This document shows, in pieces, positions 24,572-32,277 of a stretch of DNA of 34,204 nt. Origin of the DNA: an uncultured Finegoldia sp. (GTDB lineage: Bacteria > Bacillota > Clostridia > Tissierellales > Peptoniphilaceae); the NCBI RefSeq assembly GCF_900766215.1, contig NZ_CAAFUQ010000018.1, positions 1-34,204 on the forward strand. The letters run 5' to 3'. The translations under genes were made by a program, and so were the position numbers. The first letter of the stretch is position 1. Each line of letters starts with the position of its first letter. The notes below the pieces were generated by a model. It saw only the letters and a list, made by a program, of their open reading frames with translations, was not told where the DNA came from and searched no databases.

Positions 24572-24847
24572 CTATGCAATTTCGTCTTCATCTATAAACT
24601 CTGAGTAAACTTCCTTGAAATTCATAGAACTATCGAATTTTTCGCTTGCTAAATTCCAATTCACAATTTCATATAATTCTACAAATTCATGATCATTCAA
24701 ATCTTCTTGAATTAAATCGACATATTCCAAGCATTTTTCTTTTAATTCATCAATGCTATTCATTTCGATAAGGACTATATCTTCTTCATATATCGAAACA
24801 TCTGTCTTGTATTTTAAAATCATTTTTACAGAATAAATTTGCTTCAA
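24572..24847 (-). CDS. Small acidic protein, possibly DUF4288 family
   Basis: 91 aa from the TTG at 24847, eight bases after AGGAGG. The frame extends 25 codons further upstream, but that part covers the promoter and ribosome binding site and is not expected to be translated. The sequence starts MKQIYSVKMILKYKTD, with an IVLIEMNSIDELKEKCLEY helix and a KEVYSEFIDEDE end. The strand, helix, then EVYS-type ending looks like DUF4288 proteins, which have no known function. It is strongly acidic. A candidate promoter, TTTACA-17-TAAAAT, lies at 24902-24874, and its own terminator follows directly, so it seems monocistronic. Confidence 0.75.
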   Translation of the reverse strand: MKQIYSVKMILKYKTDVSIYEEDIVLIEMNSIDELKEKCLEYVDLIQEDLNDHEFVELYEIVNWNLASEKFDSSMNFKEVYSEFIDEDEIA

Positions 24848-24873
24848 AATTCTCTCCTCCTCGACACTCCCAT

Positions 24874-24902
24874 ATTTTATACTAATTAACTGAATGTGTA
24901 AA
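24874..24902 (-). promoter_or_regulatory. Candidate promoter of the DUF4288-like gene
   Basis: TTTACA (24902-24897), 17-base spacer, TAAAAT (24879-24874) on the minus strand; an overlapping TATAAA two bases upstream gives a 15-base spacer instead. Confidence 0.5.
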
Positions 24903-24955
24903 TAGTAAAATGCAAATTTCATTAATTAATCTGATTTTTATTTTTATGTAATTTA

Positions 24956-24981
24956 AAAGCGATAGCTTTCACTACCGCTTT
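24956..24981 (-). terminator. Probable terminator after htrA
   Basis: A 10-bp stem with one G-U pair, AAAGCGGTAG (24981-24972) / CTATCGCTTT (24965-24956), six-base loop, followed by only a short T stretch on the minus strand. It is about 57 bases after the htrA stop. Confidence 0.5.
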
Positions 24982-25037
24982 CAAATTTATATATTTCAAA
25001 TCTCACGCAAAATTAAGGAAGGAAAAAACGTGATAAC

Positions 25038-26240
25038 TTATTTTTGTTCTAAAGTACTAAATTCAATATCTAAATCTTTCGTACTACCATCTCTATAAAC
25101 TGTAACCTTTCCTTTTTGTTGTGGTCTAACTTCAAGCAACGCCTTCTTCAATGAACTCATTGTGTTTATCGGTTTGCCGTTTACTTTTGTGATGATATCT
25201 CCTCTAGTTACACCTGCTTTTTGTGCAGAAGAACCTTTGACAACTTCCACAACATATATTCCTTTGTCTACAGATAGTTTTTGGCCAGTAGCTTGTTGGA
25301 AAGTTTTAACATCTACGCCACTAATTCCCAATTTAACACCTTCAAAAGATCCACCAGAAACTATATTATCGACAATAGTTTTTGCTACATTAATAGGAAT
25401 TGTAAATCCTATTCCTTCTGCAGATGCTTTGGCAGTGTTAATTCCAATTAGTTTACCTTCTTGATCGAAAAGTCCTCCACCACTATTTCCAGAGTTAATT
25501 GCTGCATCTGTTTGCATTAAACCGTCCATTTGTAGACCGTTTTGTAATGTGATTGTTCTGTCTTTCCCAGAAATATATCCACTTGTCAATGTTGATTGCA
25601 AATCTAATCCCAAAGGATTACCAATGGCAATAGCCTTGTCTCCGATTTGAACCTTATCGCTGTCTCCCATTTCAACAGGTTTAAGTCCAGTCATATCAGT
25701 TTTAATTACTGCAAGATCCAACGTTGTATCATACCATAATAATTTAGCTGATGATTTTTTGCCATTTGTAAGTAAGACTTCGATTTTTTCTGCTTTACCA
25801 TCTTGTACAACGTGTGCGTTAGTAAGTATGTATCCATCCTTGCTAACCACAACACCACTACCAACACCTTCTACGACTCTACCTTGGAAAAACATATTTT
25901 CTTGAACTCCTACTGTTGTAATACCAACTACAGAGTCCAAAGATTTCTTCGCTACAGCATTTTCTGTGGATACGCTGTTGTTTTTTATAGAAATAGTGCT
26001 GCTTTCTACTTGACCATTCTTGTTTATCGTTTCGGTAATTCCAGTCATGTTTTTTGCTACAAAATAACTCATGACCAATGAATAAATTAATAAAAATATA
26101 GTAAGTGCTTTGAGCCAACCTATTTTTGGTTTGTTCTTAGCTATTTCTTCTTTAATCATATTTTCGACTTTTCTTTCGTTCAAGCCGTCTTTTCTTCTTT
26201 GAATGTAATCATTATATTCAGAATAAGGATCTCTATCCAT
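25038..26240 (-). CDS. htrA: HtrA/DegP-like serine protease with PDZ domain
   Basis: A membrane-anchored protease and quality-control factor for exported proteins. It is 400 aa from the ATG at 26240, eight bases after GGAGG; an earlier in-frame ATG contains that ribosome binding site and is rejected. A cytoplasmic N-terminus of about 45 residues is followed by one membrane anchor (WLKALTIFLLIYSLVMSYFV). The trypsin-like domain carries the triad motifs ILTNAHVV (His), TTLDLAVIKTD (Asp) and NSGNSGGGLF (Ser). The single C-terminal PDZ domain includes KGIYVVEVVKGSSAQKAGV and GDIITKVNGKPI. It stands alone between terminators, with an inverted repeat upstream that may be an operator. Confidence 0.95.
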   Translation of the reverse strand: MDRDPYSEYNDYIQRRKDGLNERKVENMIKEEIAKNKPKIGWLKALTIFLLIYSLVMSYFVAKNMTGITETINKNGQVESSTISIKNNSVSTENAVAKKSLDSVVGITTVGVQENMFFQGRVVEGVGSGVVVSKDGYILTNAHVVQDGKAEKIEVLLTNGKKSSAKLLWYDTTLDLAVIKTDMTGLKPVEMGDSDKVQIGDKAIAIGNPLGLDLQSTLTSGYISGKDRTITLQNGLQMDGLMQTDAAINSGNSGGGLFDQEGKLIGINTAKASAEGIGFTIPINVAKTIVDNIVSGGSFEGVKLGISGVDVKTFQQATGQKLSVDKGIYVVEVVKGSSAQKAGVTRGDIITKVNGKPINTMSSLKKALLEVRPQQKGKVTVYRDGSTKDLDIEFSTLEQK

Positions 26241-26320
26241 TTTTTCTACCTCCATATTTTATACTTATACTTTATCAAGCAATTGTGTGCTAACTGTGAG
26301 TAAAAACGCTTTAATATTTA

Positions 26321-26351
26321 CGAAAAATCAAACATTATATTTGACTTTTCG
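26321..26351 (-). promoter_or_regulatory. Inverted repeat upstream of htrA, possible operator or promoter
   Basis: Two 12-base arms (26351-26340 and 26332-26321) with one mismatch, separated by seven bases. On the minus strand the arms read CGAAAAGTCAAA and TTTGATTTTTCG, and a TATAAT (26339-26334) lies in the central spacer. A weak TTTAAT 17 bases upstream could be its -35. No T-run follows, so it is not a terminator. A second candidate -10 (TATAAG) lies nearer the gene. The role is inferred. Confidence 0.45.
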
Positions 26352-26360
26352 CAAACATTA

Positions 26361-26411
26361 AAAAATCTTCGTATCAATTTAACTTTTCAAGAAAAATTAA
26401 TACGAAGATTT
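26361..26411 (-). terminator. Terminator of the glycine cleavage operon
   Basis: A perfect 12-bp stem AAATCTTCGTAT (26411-26400) / ATACGAAGATTT (26374-26363) with a 25-base loop that can itself pair further, followed by a T stretch on the minus strand. It starts just after the lpdA stop codon. Confidence 0.88.
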
Positions 26412-26414
26412 CGT

Positions 26415-27824
26415 TTATTTCTTAGGGTTTGGTGTGTTTATGGATAAGCCTTCTAATTGTTCAACAGAATCCATGAACACTTCACTAATAGTTGGATGTG
26501 CATAAATCATAGCTGATAAACCTTCAACTCCAACATTATTATTCATCGCAATTGCTGCAAAGTGAATTAGTGTTGATGCGTCGTGACCAATTATGTGGCA
26601 ACCTAAAATCTTAGATAAATCTTTAGTAGCAACTATCTTCACAAAACCTTCAGTAGCATTCAAACTCAATGCTTTACCATTTGCTTGATACATGAATTTG
26701 CTTGTTACATAATCTATGTTTTGTTCTTTTGCTTTTTCTTCAGTTAAGCCAACAGAAGCAATTTCAGGAACTGTAAACACAACAGCTGGAACTATATCCA
26801 TGTTGATGTTTTTTTCCTTACCTGAAAATTCTCTTACAAGGTTTTTACCTTGATTACTTGCAACGTGTGCTAATTGAGTGTTCTTATACACACAATCACC
26901 TATGGAATATATTCCTTCAACATTAGTTTGTAAGTTTTCATCGACAATTATAGCATTCTTTTCTGTTTGAATGTCTGTGTTTTCAATTCCAAGATTGTCA
27001 ATGTTGCTGCTTCTTCCACTAGCTACAAGAACGTAATCTGCATAAGTTTCTTCAAATTTATCTTTGCCAACTTTTTGACTAATGATTTTAAGTTTTCCGT
27101 CTTCTTCAACTATTTTCTTAGCATAAACTCCAGTAACAAACTTCAATGTGTCACTTTTTAAAATTGATTTTAAGCGTTTTTGAATTTCTCCATCTTCCGT
27201 CTTCAACAATTTGTTACCAACTACAGTTACTTCTGTACCAAATTGTGAATATATGGATGCAAATTCCATTCCGATGACGCCAGTTCCGATTACAACCATT
27301 GATTTTGGAATTTCTTCTAATTCTAAAAGTCCAGTTGATGTCAAAACTTTAGGGTGGTCTATGCCTTCGATATTAGTTGGCTTATAATCTTTGGATCCAG
27401 TAGCTATGATAATTTTATCAGCTGTAAGTTCTTTGGTTTCTCCTTCCAAAGTCTTCACAACAACTGTTTTATTATCCTTAAAACTAGCTTCCCCTCTAAT
27501 AAAAGTTAAATTATCGTAAGTTTTGAAAAGGTATTCAACACCACTTCTAAGCCTTTCGATAATTTCCGTTTTCCTTTGTTTTATTTTATCGGCTAGCAAT
27601 TTATGGTCATTAACTTCAATTCCAAAAGTTTCTGATTCTTTGATTTCTTTGTACAAATCAGCAATTTTCCATAAAGTTTTAGTAGGTATACATCCTCTGT
27701 TCAAGCATGTACCACCTACTTCAGCTTTTTCGATTAAGGTTACATTTAAACCGAGCTGGCATGCCCTGATGGCTGTTTCATAGCCACCAGGTCCAGCGCC
27801 GATAATAATGATATCTTTAGTCAT
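26415..27824 (-). CDS. lpdA: Dihydrolipoyl dehydrogenase (glycine cleavage L-protein)
   Basis: An FAD enzyme that reoxidises the dihydrolipoyl arm of GcvH and passes electrons to NAD+. It is 469 aa. The FAD-binding GAGPGGYE (residues 9-16) is followed by GGTCLNRGCIPTKT with the redox-active pair C40 and C45. The NAD-binding GTGVIGMEFAS, the second FAD motif YSIGDCV, and the C-terminal AHPTISEVFMDSVEQL with the catalytic His-Glu are all present. Its ATG overlaps the gcvPB stop by one base. Position in the gcv operon argues that it serves glycine cleavage rather than a pyruvate dehydrogenase. Confidence 0.97.
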   Translation of the reverse strand: MTKDIIIIGAGPGGYETAIRACQLGLNVTLIEKAEVGGTCLNRGCIPTKTLWKIADLYKEIKESETFGIEVNDHKLLADKIKQRKTEIIERLRSGVEYLFKTYDNLTFIRGEASFKDNKTVVVKTLEGETKELTADKIIIATGSKDYKPTNIEGIDHPKVLTSTGLLELEEIPKSMVVIGTGVIGMEFASIYSQFGTEVTVVGNKLLKTEDGEIQKRLKSILKSDTLKFVTGVYAKKIVEEDGKLKIISQKVGKDKFEETYADYVLVASGRSSNIDNLGIENTDIQTEKNAIIVDENLQTNVEGIYSIGDCVYKNTQLAHVASNQGKNLVREFSGKEKNINMDIVPAVVFTVPEIASVGLTEEKAKEQNIDYVTSKFMYQANGKALSLNATEGFVKIVATKDLSKILGCHIIGHDASTLIHFAAIAMNNNVGVEGLSAMIYAHPTISEVFMDSVEQLEGLSINTPNPKK

Positions 27825-29278
27825 TATTCTCCTTTTTTGTAAGTCAATATTAATTTCTTAGCAGCTTCTGTCTCATCAGGTCTTCTAACAACTGTTGTAA
27901 TAGGAGCTTCTAATAATATATCTTTGTTTTCTCTTGCTTCTTGTGCAATTTGTTTCATTGCAGCAACGAATTCATCAAGAGTTTGTTTTGGTTCAGTTTC
28001 AGTAGGTTCTACCATTAATGCTTCGTGAACGATTAATGGGAAGTATACTGTTGGTGGATGGAATCCCATATCTAACAGTCTCTTAGCTACATCCAATGTC
28101 TTAACTTGTCCATCGCAATCATCCTTTAATCCGCCTAATACAAATTCGTGTTTACAGATGAAGTCGTGTGGTAAGTTGTAATCGTCTTTTAATTGAGCTT
28201 GTAGATAGTTTGCATTTAATACTGCTGTAGTAGATGCACATTTCAATCCGTCACTACCCATAGTTAGGATATAAGTCAATGCTCTCATTAAAATTCCGAA
28301 GTGACCTTGGAAGTCCTTCATTCTACCAATAGAATGTTCCATGCTATAATCTAAGAAATATTTATCTCCATCTTTTTCAACAATTGGTTTTGGTAAATAA
28401 TCTCTTAAGAATTTCTTAACACCTACAGGACCTGCACCTGGACCTCCACCACCGTGTGGTGTAGAGAATGTTTTGTGAACATTGAAGTGGATTGCATCAA
28501 ATCCCATGTCCCCTGGTCTAGCGTGTCCTAAAATAGCGTTAGCATTTGCTCCATCATAGTATAGTAATCCACCAGCTTCGTGAACTATTTCAGCAATTTC
28601 TTTGATTTTAGTTTCAAATAAACCTAAAGTGTTAGGGTTAGTTAACATCAAACCAGCTGTTTTTTCGTTTACAACTTTTCTTAAGTCTTCAACGTCAACT
28701 ACACCATTTTCGTTTGATTTAACTTCTACTACTTTGTAGCCTGCCATTGAAGCTGTTGCTGGGTTAGTACCGTGAGCTGAGTCTGGAACTATGATTTCAT
28801 TCTTTTCAGAATTACCATTAACTTCGTGATATTTTTTGAAGATTGTAATAGCAGTGATTTCACCATGAGCACCTGCTGCTGGTTGTAATGTCATATAATC
28901 CATTGCAGAGATTTCGCATAGTGATTTTTGTAAAGTATACATTGCTTCCAATGCACCTTGAACTTGATAGTCATCTTGTTTTGGGTGAAGACGTGCAAGT
29001 TTTGGGTTTGCTATGATTTCTTCATTTATTTTAGGGTTGTACTTCATTGTACAAGATCCTAATGGATACATACCTGTATCTACGCCGAAGTTTAGAGTTG
29101 AAAGATTAGTATAGTGACGAACTACATCAACTTCACTAACTTCTGGTAAATCTAATTCTTCATTTGATAAAAATTCTTCAGGAATTAAGTTATCTTTTTC
29201 TTCTACGTCTAATTCAGGAAGTTTATATCCAGTTCTACCTGGTTGTGATAATTCAAATATTAACTTGTTATAAGCCAT
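27824..29278 (-). CDS. gcvPB: Glycine decarboxylase subunit 2 (P-protein, PLP-binding)
   Basis: PLP-carrying half of the two-subunit P-protein that decarboxylates glycine and transfers aminomethyl to lipoyl-GcvH. It is 484 aa. Conserved segments include FGVDTGMYPLGSCTMKYNPK near the N-terminus, PAAGAHGE, DSAHGTNPA, and HFNVHKTFSTPHGGGGPG, whose lysine is the PLP Schiff base. It lies one base after gcvPA and overlaps the lpdA start, so all are expected on one transcript. Confidence 0.97.
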   Translation of the reverse strand: MAYNKLIFELSQPGRTGYKLPELDVEEKDNLIPEEFLSNEELDLPEVSEVDVVRHYTNLSTLNFGVDTGMYPLGSCTMKYNPKINEEIIANPKLARLHPKQDDYQVQGALEAMYTLQKSLCEISAMDYMTLQPAAGAHGEITAITIFKKYHEVNGNSEKNEIIVPDSAHGTNPATASMAGYKVVEVKSNENGVVDVEDLRKVVNEKTAGLMLTNPNTLGLFETKIKEIAEIVHEAGGLLYYDGANANAILGHARPGDMGFDAIHFNVHKTFSTPHGGGGPGAGPVGVKKFLRDYLPKPIVEKDGDKYFLDYSMEHSIGRMKDFQGHFGILMRALTYILTMGSDGLKCASTTAVLNANYLQAQLKDDYNLPHDFICKHEFVLGGLKDDCDGQVKTLDVAKRLLDMGFHPPTVYFPLIVHEALMVEPTETEPKQTLDEFVAAMKQIAQEARENKDILLEAPITTVVRRPDETEAAKKLILTYKKGE

Positions 29279-29279
29279 A

Positions 29280-30626
29280 TTATAATACCTCCTTAACTGC
29301 TGCTACAAAATTGTCCATTTCTTCTTTTGTTCTCTTTTCTGTTACAGCAATAATTAAACCATTGCCACATCCATCTGTAGCTTCTTTAATGCTAATTCCA
29401 GCTAAGAATCCTTTATCAAATAATGCTTTCTTAACTTCTTCAGTGTCTTTGTCAAAACCGATAGTGAATTCATCAAAGAATGGTTTTTCACTAAGAACTT
29501 TAACTTTGTCTATTTTCTTCAATTCTTCAAATAGATAGTGAGCTTTTTGTAATGATTGAGTTGCTACTTCTTTAATACCAGCTTTACCTAAAAGTGATAA
29601 ATAAATACTTGCTGCAAGTAAGTTAACACCTTGGTTTGAACAGATATTTGAAGTTGCTCTATCACGTTTAATGTGTTGTTCTCTTGCTGAAAGTGTTAAA
29701 ACGAATGATCTCTTACCGTCTTCGTCAGTAGTTTGTCCTACTACACGGCCAGGGAATTTTCTAACAAATTCATCAGTAAAACACATATATCCTAAATAAG
29801 GTCCACCATATTGTAAGTTTACTCCGAATTGTTGAGCTTCACCTACAACAACGTCAACATTATATTCAGATGGTTTCTTCAACAAACCTAAACTCATAGG
29901 ATCTGCTGACATTATCAAGTAGTTTTTCTTGATAGAGTGAGTTAACTCTTCATATTTTTTAACATCTTCGATATATCCGTAATAGTTTGGAGATTGAACG
30001 ATAACTGTACCTACTTCGTCAGTCATCATTTTTTCCAATTCGTCCATATCTGTTAGTAAATCTTTCATTGGGATAAATTCTACTTCAACTTTTCTATCGT
30101 GACAATAAGTCAACAATATTTCTTTTGCTGAAGGGCTAACAGTGTCAGCACATAGAATTTTAGATTTTTTAGACTTTTGGATAGTCATCAAAGCTGCTTC
30201 TGTTATAGCTGTTCCGCCATCGTACAAAGAAGCGTTTGATATTGGCATACCTGTAAGGTTAGCCATCATTGTTTGATATTCAAAAATATAGGAAAGAGTA
30301 CCTTGGCTTATTTCTGGTTGGTATGGTGTATATGAAGTGTAGAATTCACTTCTGCTTGCCATTGCTGGAATAACAGAAGGAACGTATCTATCATAAGCTC
30401 CACCACCTAAGAAACAAACCTTATCATCAGTAGATGTGTTCTTAGCAAAAATTTCGTCGAAATATCTTCTAACTTCAACTTCACTTTTTGCTTTTGGTAT
30501 GTTAAGTTCTCCTTTGAATTGAACATTTTCAGGAATATCTGAATATAGTTCATCAGTAGAGGAAATGCCAATTGTTTTTAGCATTTCCTCAATTTCTTGA
30601 TCAGTAATTGAGATGTATGGATACAT
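29280..30626 (-). CDS. gcvPA: Glycine decarboxylase subunit 1
   Basis: Partner of GcvPB in the heterotetrameric P-protein. It is 448 aa, the family length. Visible motifs are YIPHTDEEI-like start SITDQEIEEML, FLGGGAYDRYVPSVIPAM, the YTPYQPEISQGTLSYIFEYQTM block, and NASLYDGGTA; NICSNQGVNLLAASIYLSLLGK lies near the C-terminal third. Two-subunit P-proteins are usual in Firmicutes. The start ATG overlaps the gcvH stop by one base. Confidence 0.97.
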   Translation of the reverse strand: MYPYISITDQEIEEMLKTIGISSTDELYSDIPENVQFKGELNIPKAKSEVEVRRYFDEIFAKNTSTDDKVCFLGGGAYDRYVPSVIPAMASRSEFYTSYTPYQPEISQGTLSYIFEYQTMMANLTGMPISNASLYDGGTAITEAALMTIQKSKKSKILCADTVSPSAKEILLTYCHDRKVEVEFIPMKDLLTDMDELEKMMTDEVGTVIVQSPNYYGYIEDVKKYEELTHSIKKNYLIMSADPMSLGLLKKPSEYNVDVVVGEAQQFGVNLQYGGPYLGYMCFTDEFVRKFPGRVVGQTTDEDGKRSFVLTLSAREQHIKRDRATSNICSNQGVNLLAASIYLSLLGKAGIKEVATQSLQKAHYLFEELKKIDKVKVLSEKPFFDEFTIGFDKDTEEVKKALFDKGFLAGISIKEATDGCGNGLIIAVTEKRTKEEMDNFVAAVKEVL

Positions 30627-31006
30627 TATAATTCTCCTAAGAATTTTTCGTATTCATCAGCAGTCATTAATTTAGATTCATCGAAGTCTTCGAATTTAAC
30701 CTTAGCAATCCAGCTTTCGTATGGAGCTTTATTGATGTTACCTGGTTCATCATCTAATTCTTCATTAGCTTCTACGATTGTACAAGCAAATGGAGTGTAA
30801 ACTTCTGATGCTGCTTTTACAGATTCAACACTTGCTACAGATTCTTCTGCATCAATTTCATCGTCAACATCTGGTAATTCAACGTATACGATATCTCCTA
30901 AACTGTCTTGTGCATAATCTGCAAGACCAATTTCATAAACGTCTCCGTCTACTTTAATCCATTCATGATCTTTTGTGTACAATAAATCTTTTGCTACTTC
31001 AGCCAT
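30626..31006 (-). CDS. gcvH: Glycine cleavage system H protein
   Basis: Lipoyl carrier that shuttles the aminomethyl group between P, T and L proteins. It is 126 aa. The N-terminal YTKDHEWIKVDG and the lipoylation site at K64 in ESVASVESVKAASEVY are typical, as is DDEPGNINKAPYESWIAKV (usually EXPxLvN...G-W). No lipoate ligase or lipoyl synthase gene lies in the window. It is 12 bases after gcvT. Confidence 0.98.
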   Translation of the reverse strand: MAEVAKDLLYTKDHEWIKVDGDVYEIGLADYAQDSLGDIVYVELPDVDDEIDAEESVASVESVKAASEVYTPFACTIVEANEELDDEPGNINKAPYESWIAKVKFEDFDESKLMTADEYEKFLGEL

Positions 31007-31018
31007 TTTCTTTTCCCC

Positions 31019-32113
31019 CTATTTTCTATCCAAAAATTTTCTTTTAACAACTGTTGCTTTAGTTGGTTTGTTCCTGATAATAACATCAACTTCATCACCT
31101 AATGCTACAGCTGATTTATCTACAAATGCGTTTGCTAAACATACGCCAAATGTTGGTGAAAGGTATCCTGTAGTTACTTTACCGATGGTTTTACCATCTT
31201 TTTGAACTTCAGCACCTTGTCTTGCAATACGTTTGCTTTGCATTTCGATACCAATAAGTTTCTTGTCGATTCCAGCATCAACTTTTTCTTGAGTTTTAGC
31301 TTTACCAACGAAGTCGTCTTTGTCCATTTTAACTGCAAACTTCAAGCCAACTTCTAATGGAGATACTTCATCTGCAAGTTCATTTCCATATAAAGGCATT
31401 GCTGCTTCGAATCTCAATGTATCTCTACATCCAAGACCACATGGTTTAACACCTAAGTCTTTTCCTTTTTCTAATAATTCATTCCATAAGTCTACAATTG
31501 CTTCAGCAGTTGCATAAACTTCGAATCCATCTTCACCAGTATAACCAGTTCTAGAAATTAATACATCGTATTCTTTGTATTTAATGTCTTTTACAAAATG
31601 ATAGTATTCTATTTTTGAAAGGTCAAATTCAACTAATCTTTGTAATAATTCTTCAGCTTTTGGACCTTGAATAGCGATTTCTCCTACAGAATCACTGATA
31701 TTTTTCAATTCAACATCGAATTTATCAACATATTGAGAAATATGTTTGAAGTCCTTTTCAGTATTAGCTGCATTTGGAACCATTAAGAAATCTTGATCAT
31801 TGTTTTTATAAACTAATAAGTCATCAACCATTCCACCATCTTCGTGTAATAATAAAGAATATTGGATTTGTCCGTCTGCACATTTAGTGTAATCATTAGT
31901 GCAAACATAGTTGATGAATTTTAAAGCGTCTTTGCCTTTTACAGTAAATTCACCCATGTGGCTTACATCAAATAAACCAACGTTGTTTCTTACTGCTTCG
32001 TGTTCTTGTTGTAATCCTTCATAATCAACTGGTAAATAAAAACCAGCGAAGTCAACAACTTTTCCACCTAATTTTTTGTGTTCCTCATATAGAGGAGTTT
32101 TTTTTGTACTCAT
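31019..32113 (-). CDS. gcvT: Aminomethyltransferase (glycine cleavage T protein)
   Basis: Transfers the methylene group from aminomethyl-GcvH to tetrahydrofolate, releasing ammonia. It is 364 aa from the ATG at 32113, six bases after AAGGAG; the ATG two codons earlier overlaps that site. Motifs include KVVDFAGFYLPVDY, FDVSHMGEF, the folate/active-site segment DGGMVDDLLVYK, SRTGYTGEDGFE, and CGLGCRDTLRFEAAMPLYG. It is the first gene of the gcvT-gcvH-gcvPA-gcvPB-lpdA operon. The leader of about 30 bases carries no glycine riboswitch. Confidence 0.97.
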   Translation of the reverse strand: MSTKKTPLYEEHKKLGGKVVDFAGFYLPVDYEGLQQEHEAVRNNVGLFDVSHMGEFTVKGKDALKFINYVCTNDYTKCADGQIQYSLLLHEDGGMVDDLLVYKNNDQDFLMVPNAANTEKDFKHISQYVDKFDVELKNISDSVGEIAIQGPKAEELLQRLVEFDLSKIEYYHFVKDIKYKEYDVLISRTGYTGEDGFEVYATAEAIVDLWNELLEKGKDLGVKPCGLGCRDTLRFEAAMPLYGNELADEVSPLEVGLKFAVKMDKDDFVGKAKTQEKVDAGIDKKLIGIEMQSKRIARQGAEVQKDGKTIGKVTTGYLSPTFGVCLANAFVDKSAVALGDEVDVIIRNKPTKATVVKRKFLDRK

Positions 32114-32149
32114 AAGCATCTCCTTTTACTTATAATCCTTTTCATAACT

Positions 32150-32158
32150 ATTGTACCA
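32150..32158 (-). promoter_or_regulatory. Candidate extended -10 promoter of the gcv operon
   Basis: TGGTACAAT (32158-32150) on the minus strand is an extended -10 element; no convincing -35 is present (TTACAA lies about 19 bases upstream). The resulting leader is only about 30 bases. Confidence 0.55.
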
Positions 32159-32199
32159 TAAAAGTTATTAGTATTTGTAACAAAATTTATTAATTCTAA

Positions 32200-32267
32200 T
32201 AATAAATAAGCCTGAATTTATAGAAAATTTTTATAAATCATAATAAATTTACACAAATTCAGGCTTT
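32200..32267 (-). terminator. Terminator after formate-THF ligase
   Basis: A perfect 12-bp stem AAGCCTGAATTT (32267-32256) / AAATTCAGGCTT (32220-32209) with a 35-base AT-rich loop, then an AT-rich tail ATTTATTATT on the minus strand. It separates fhs from the gcv operon, ten bases after the fhs stop. Confidence 0.75.
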
Positions 32268-32277
32268 AAATTTTCTT

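Noticed and set aside
32114..32277. Possible glycine or THF riboswitch upstream of gcvT
   Set aside because: The conserved aptamer cores are absent, and the sequence is explained by the fhs terminator and a short promoter-leader.
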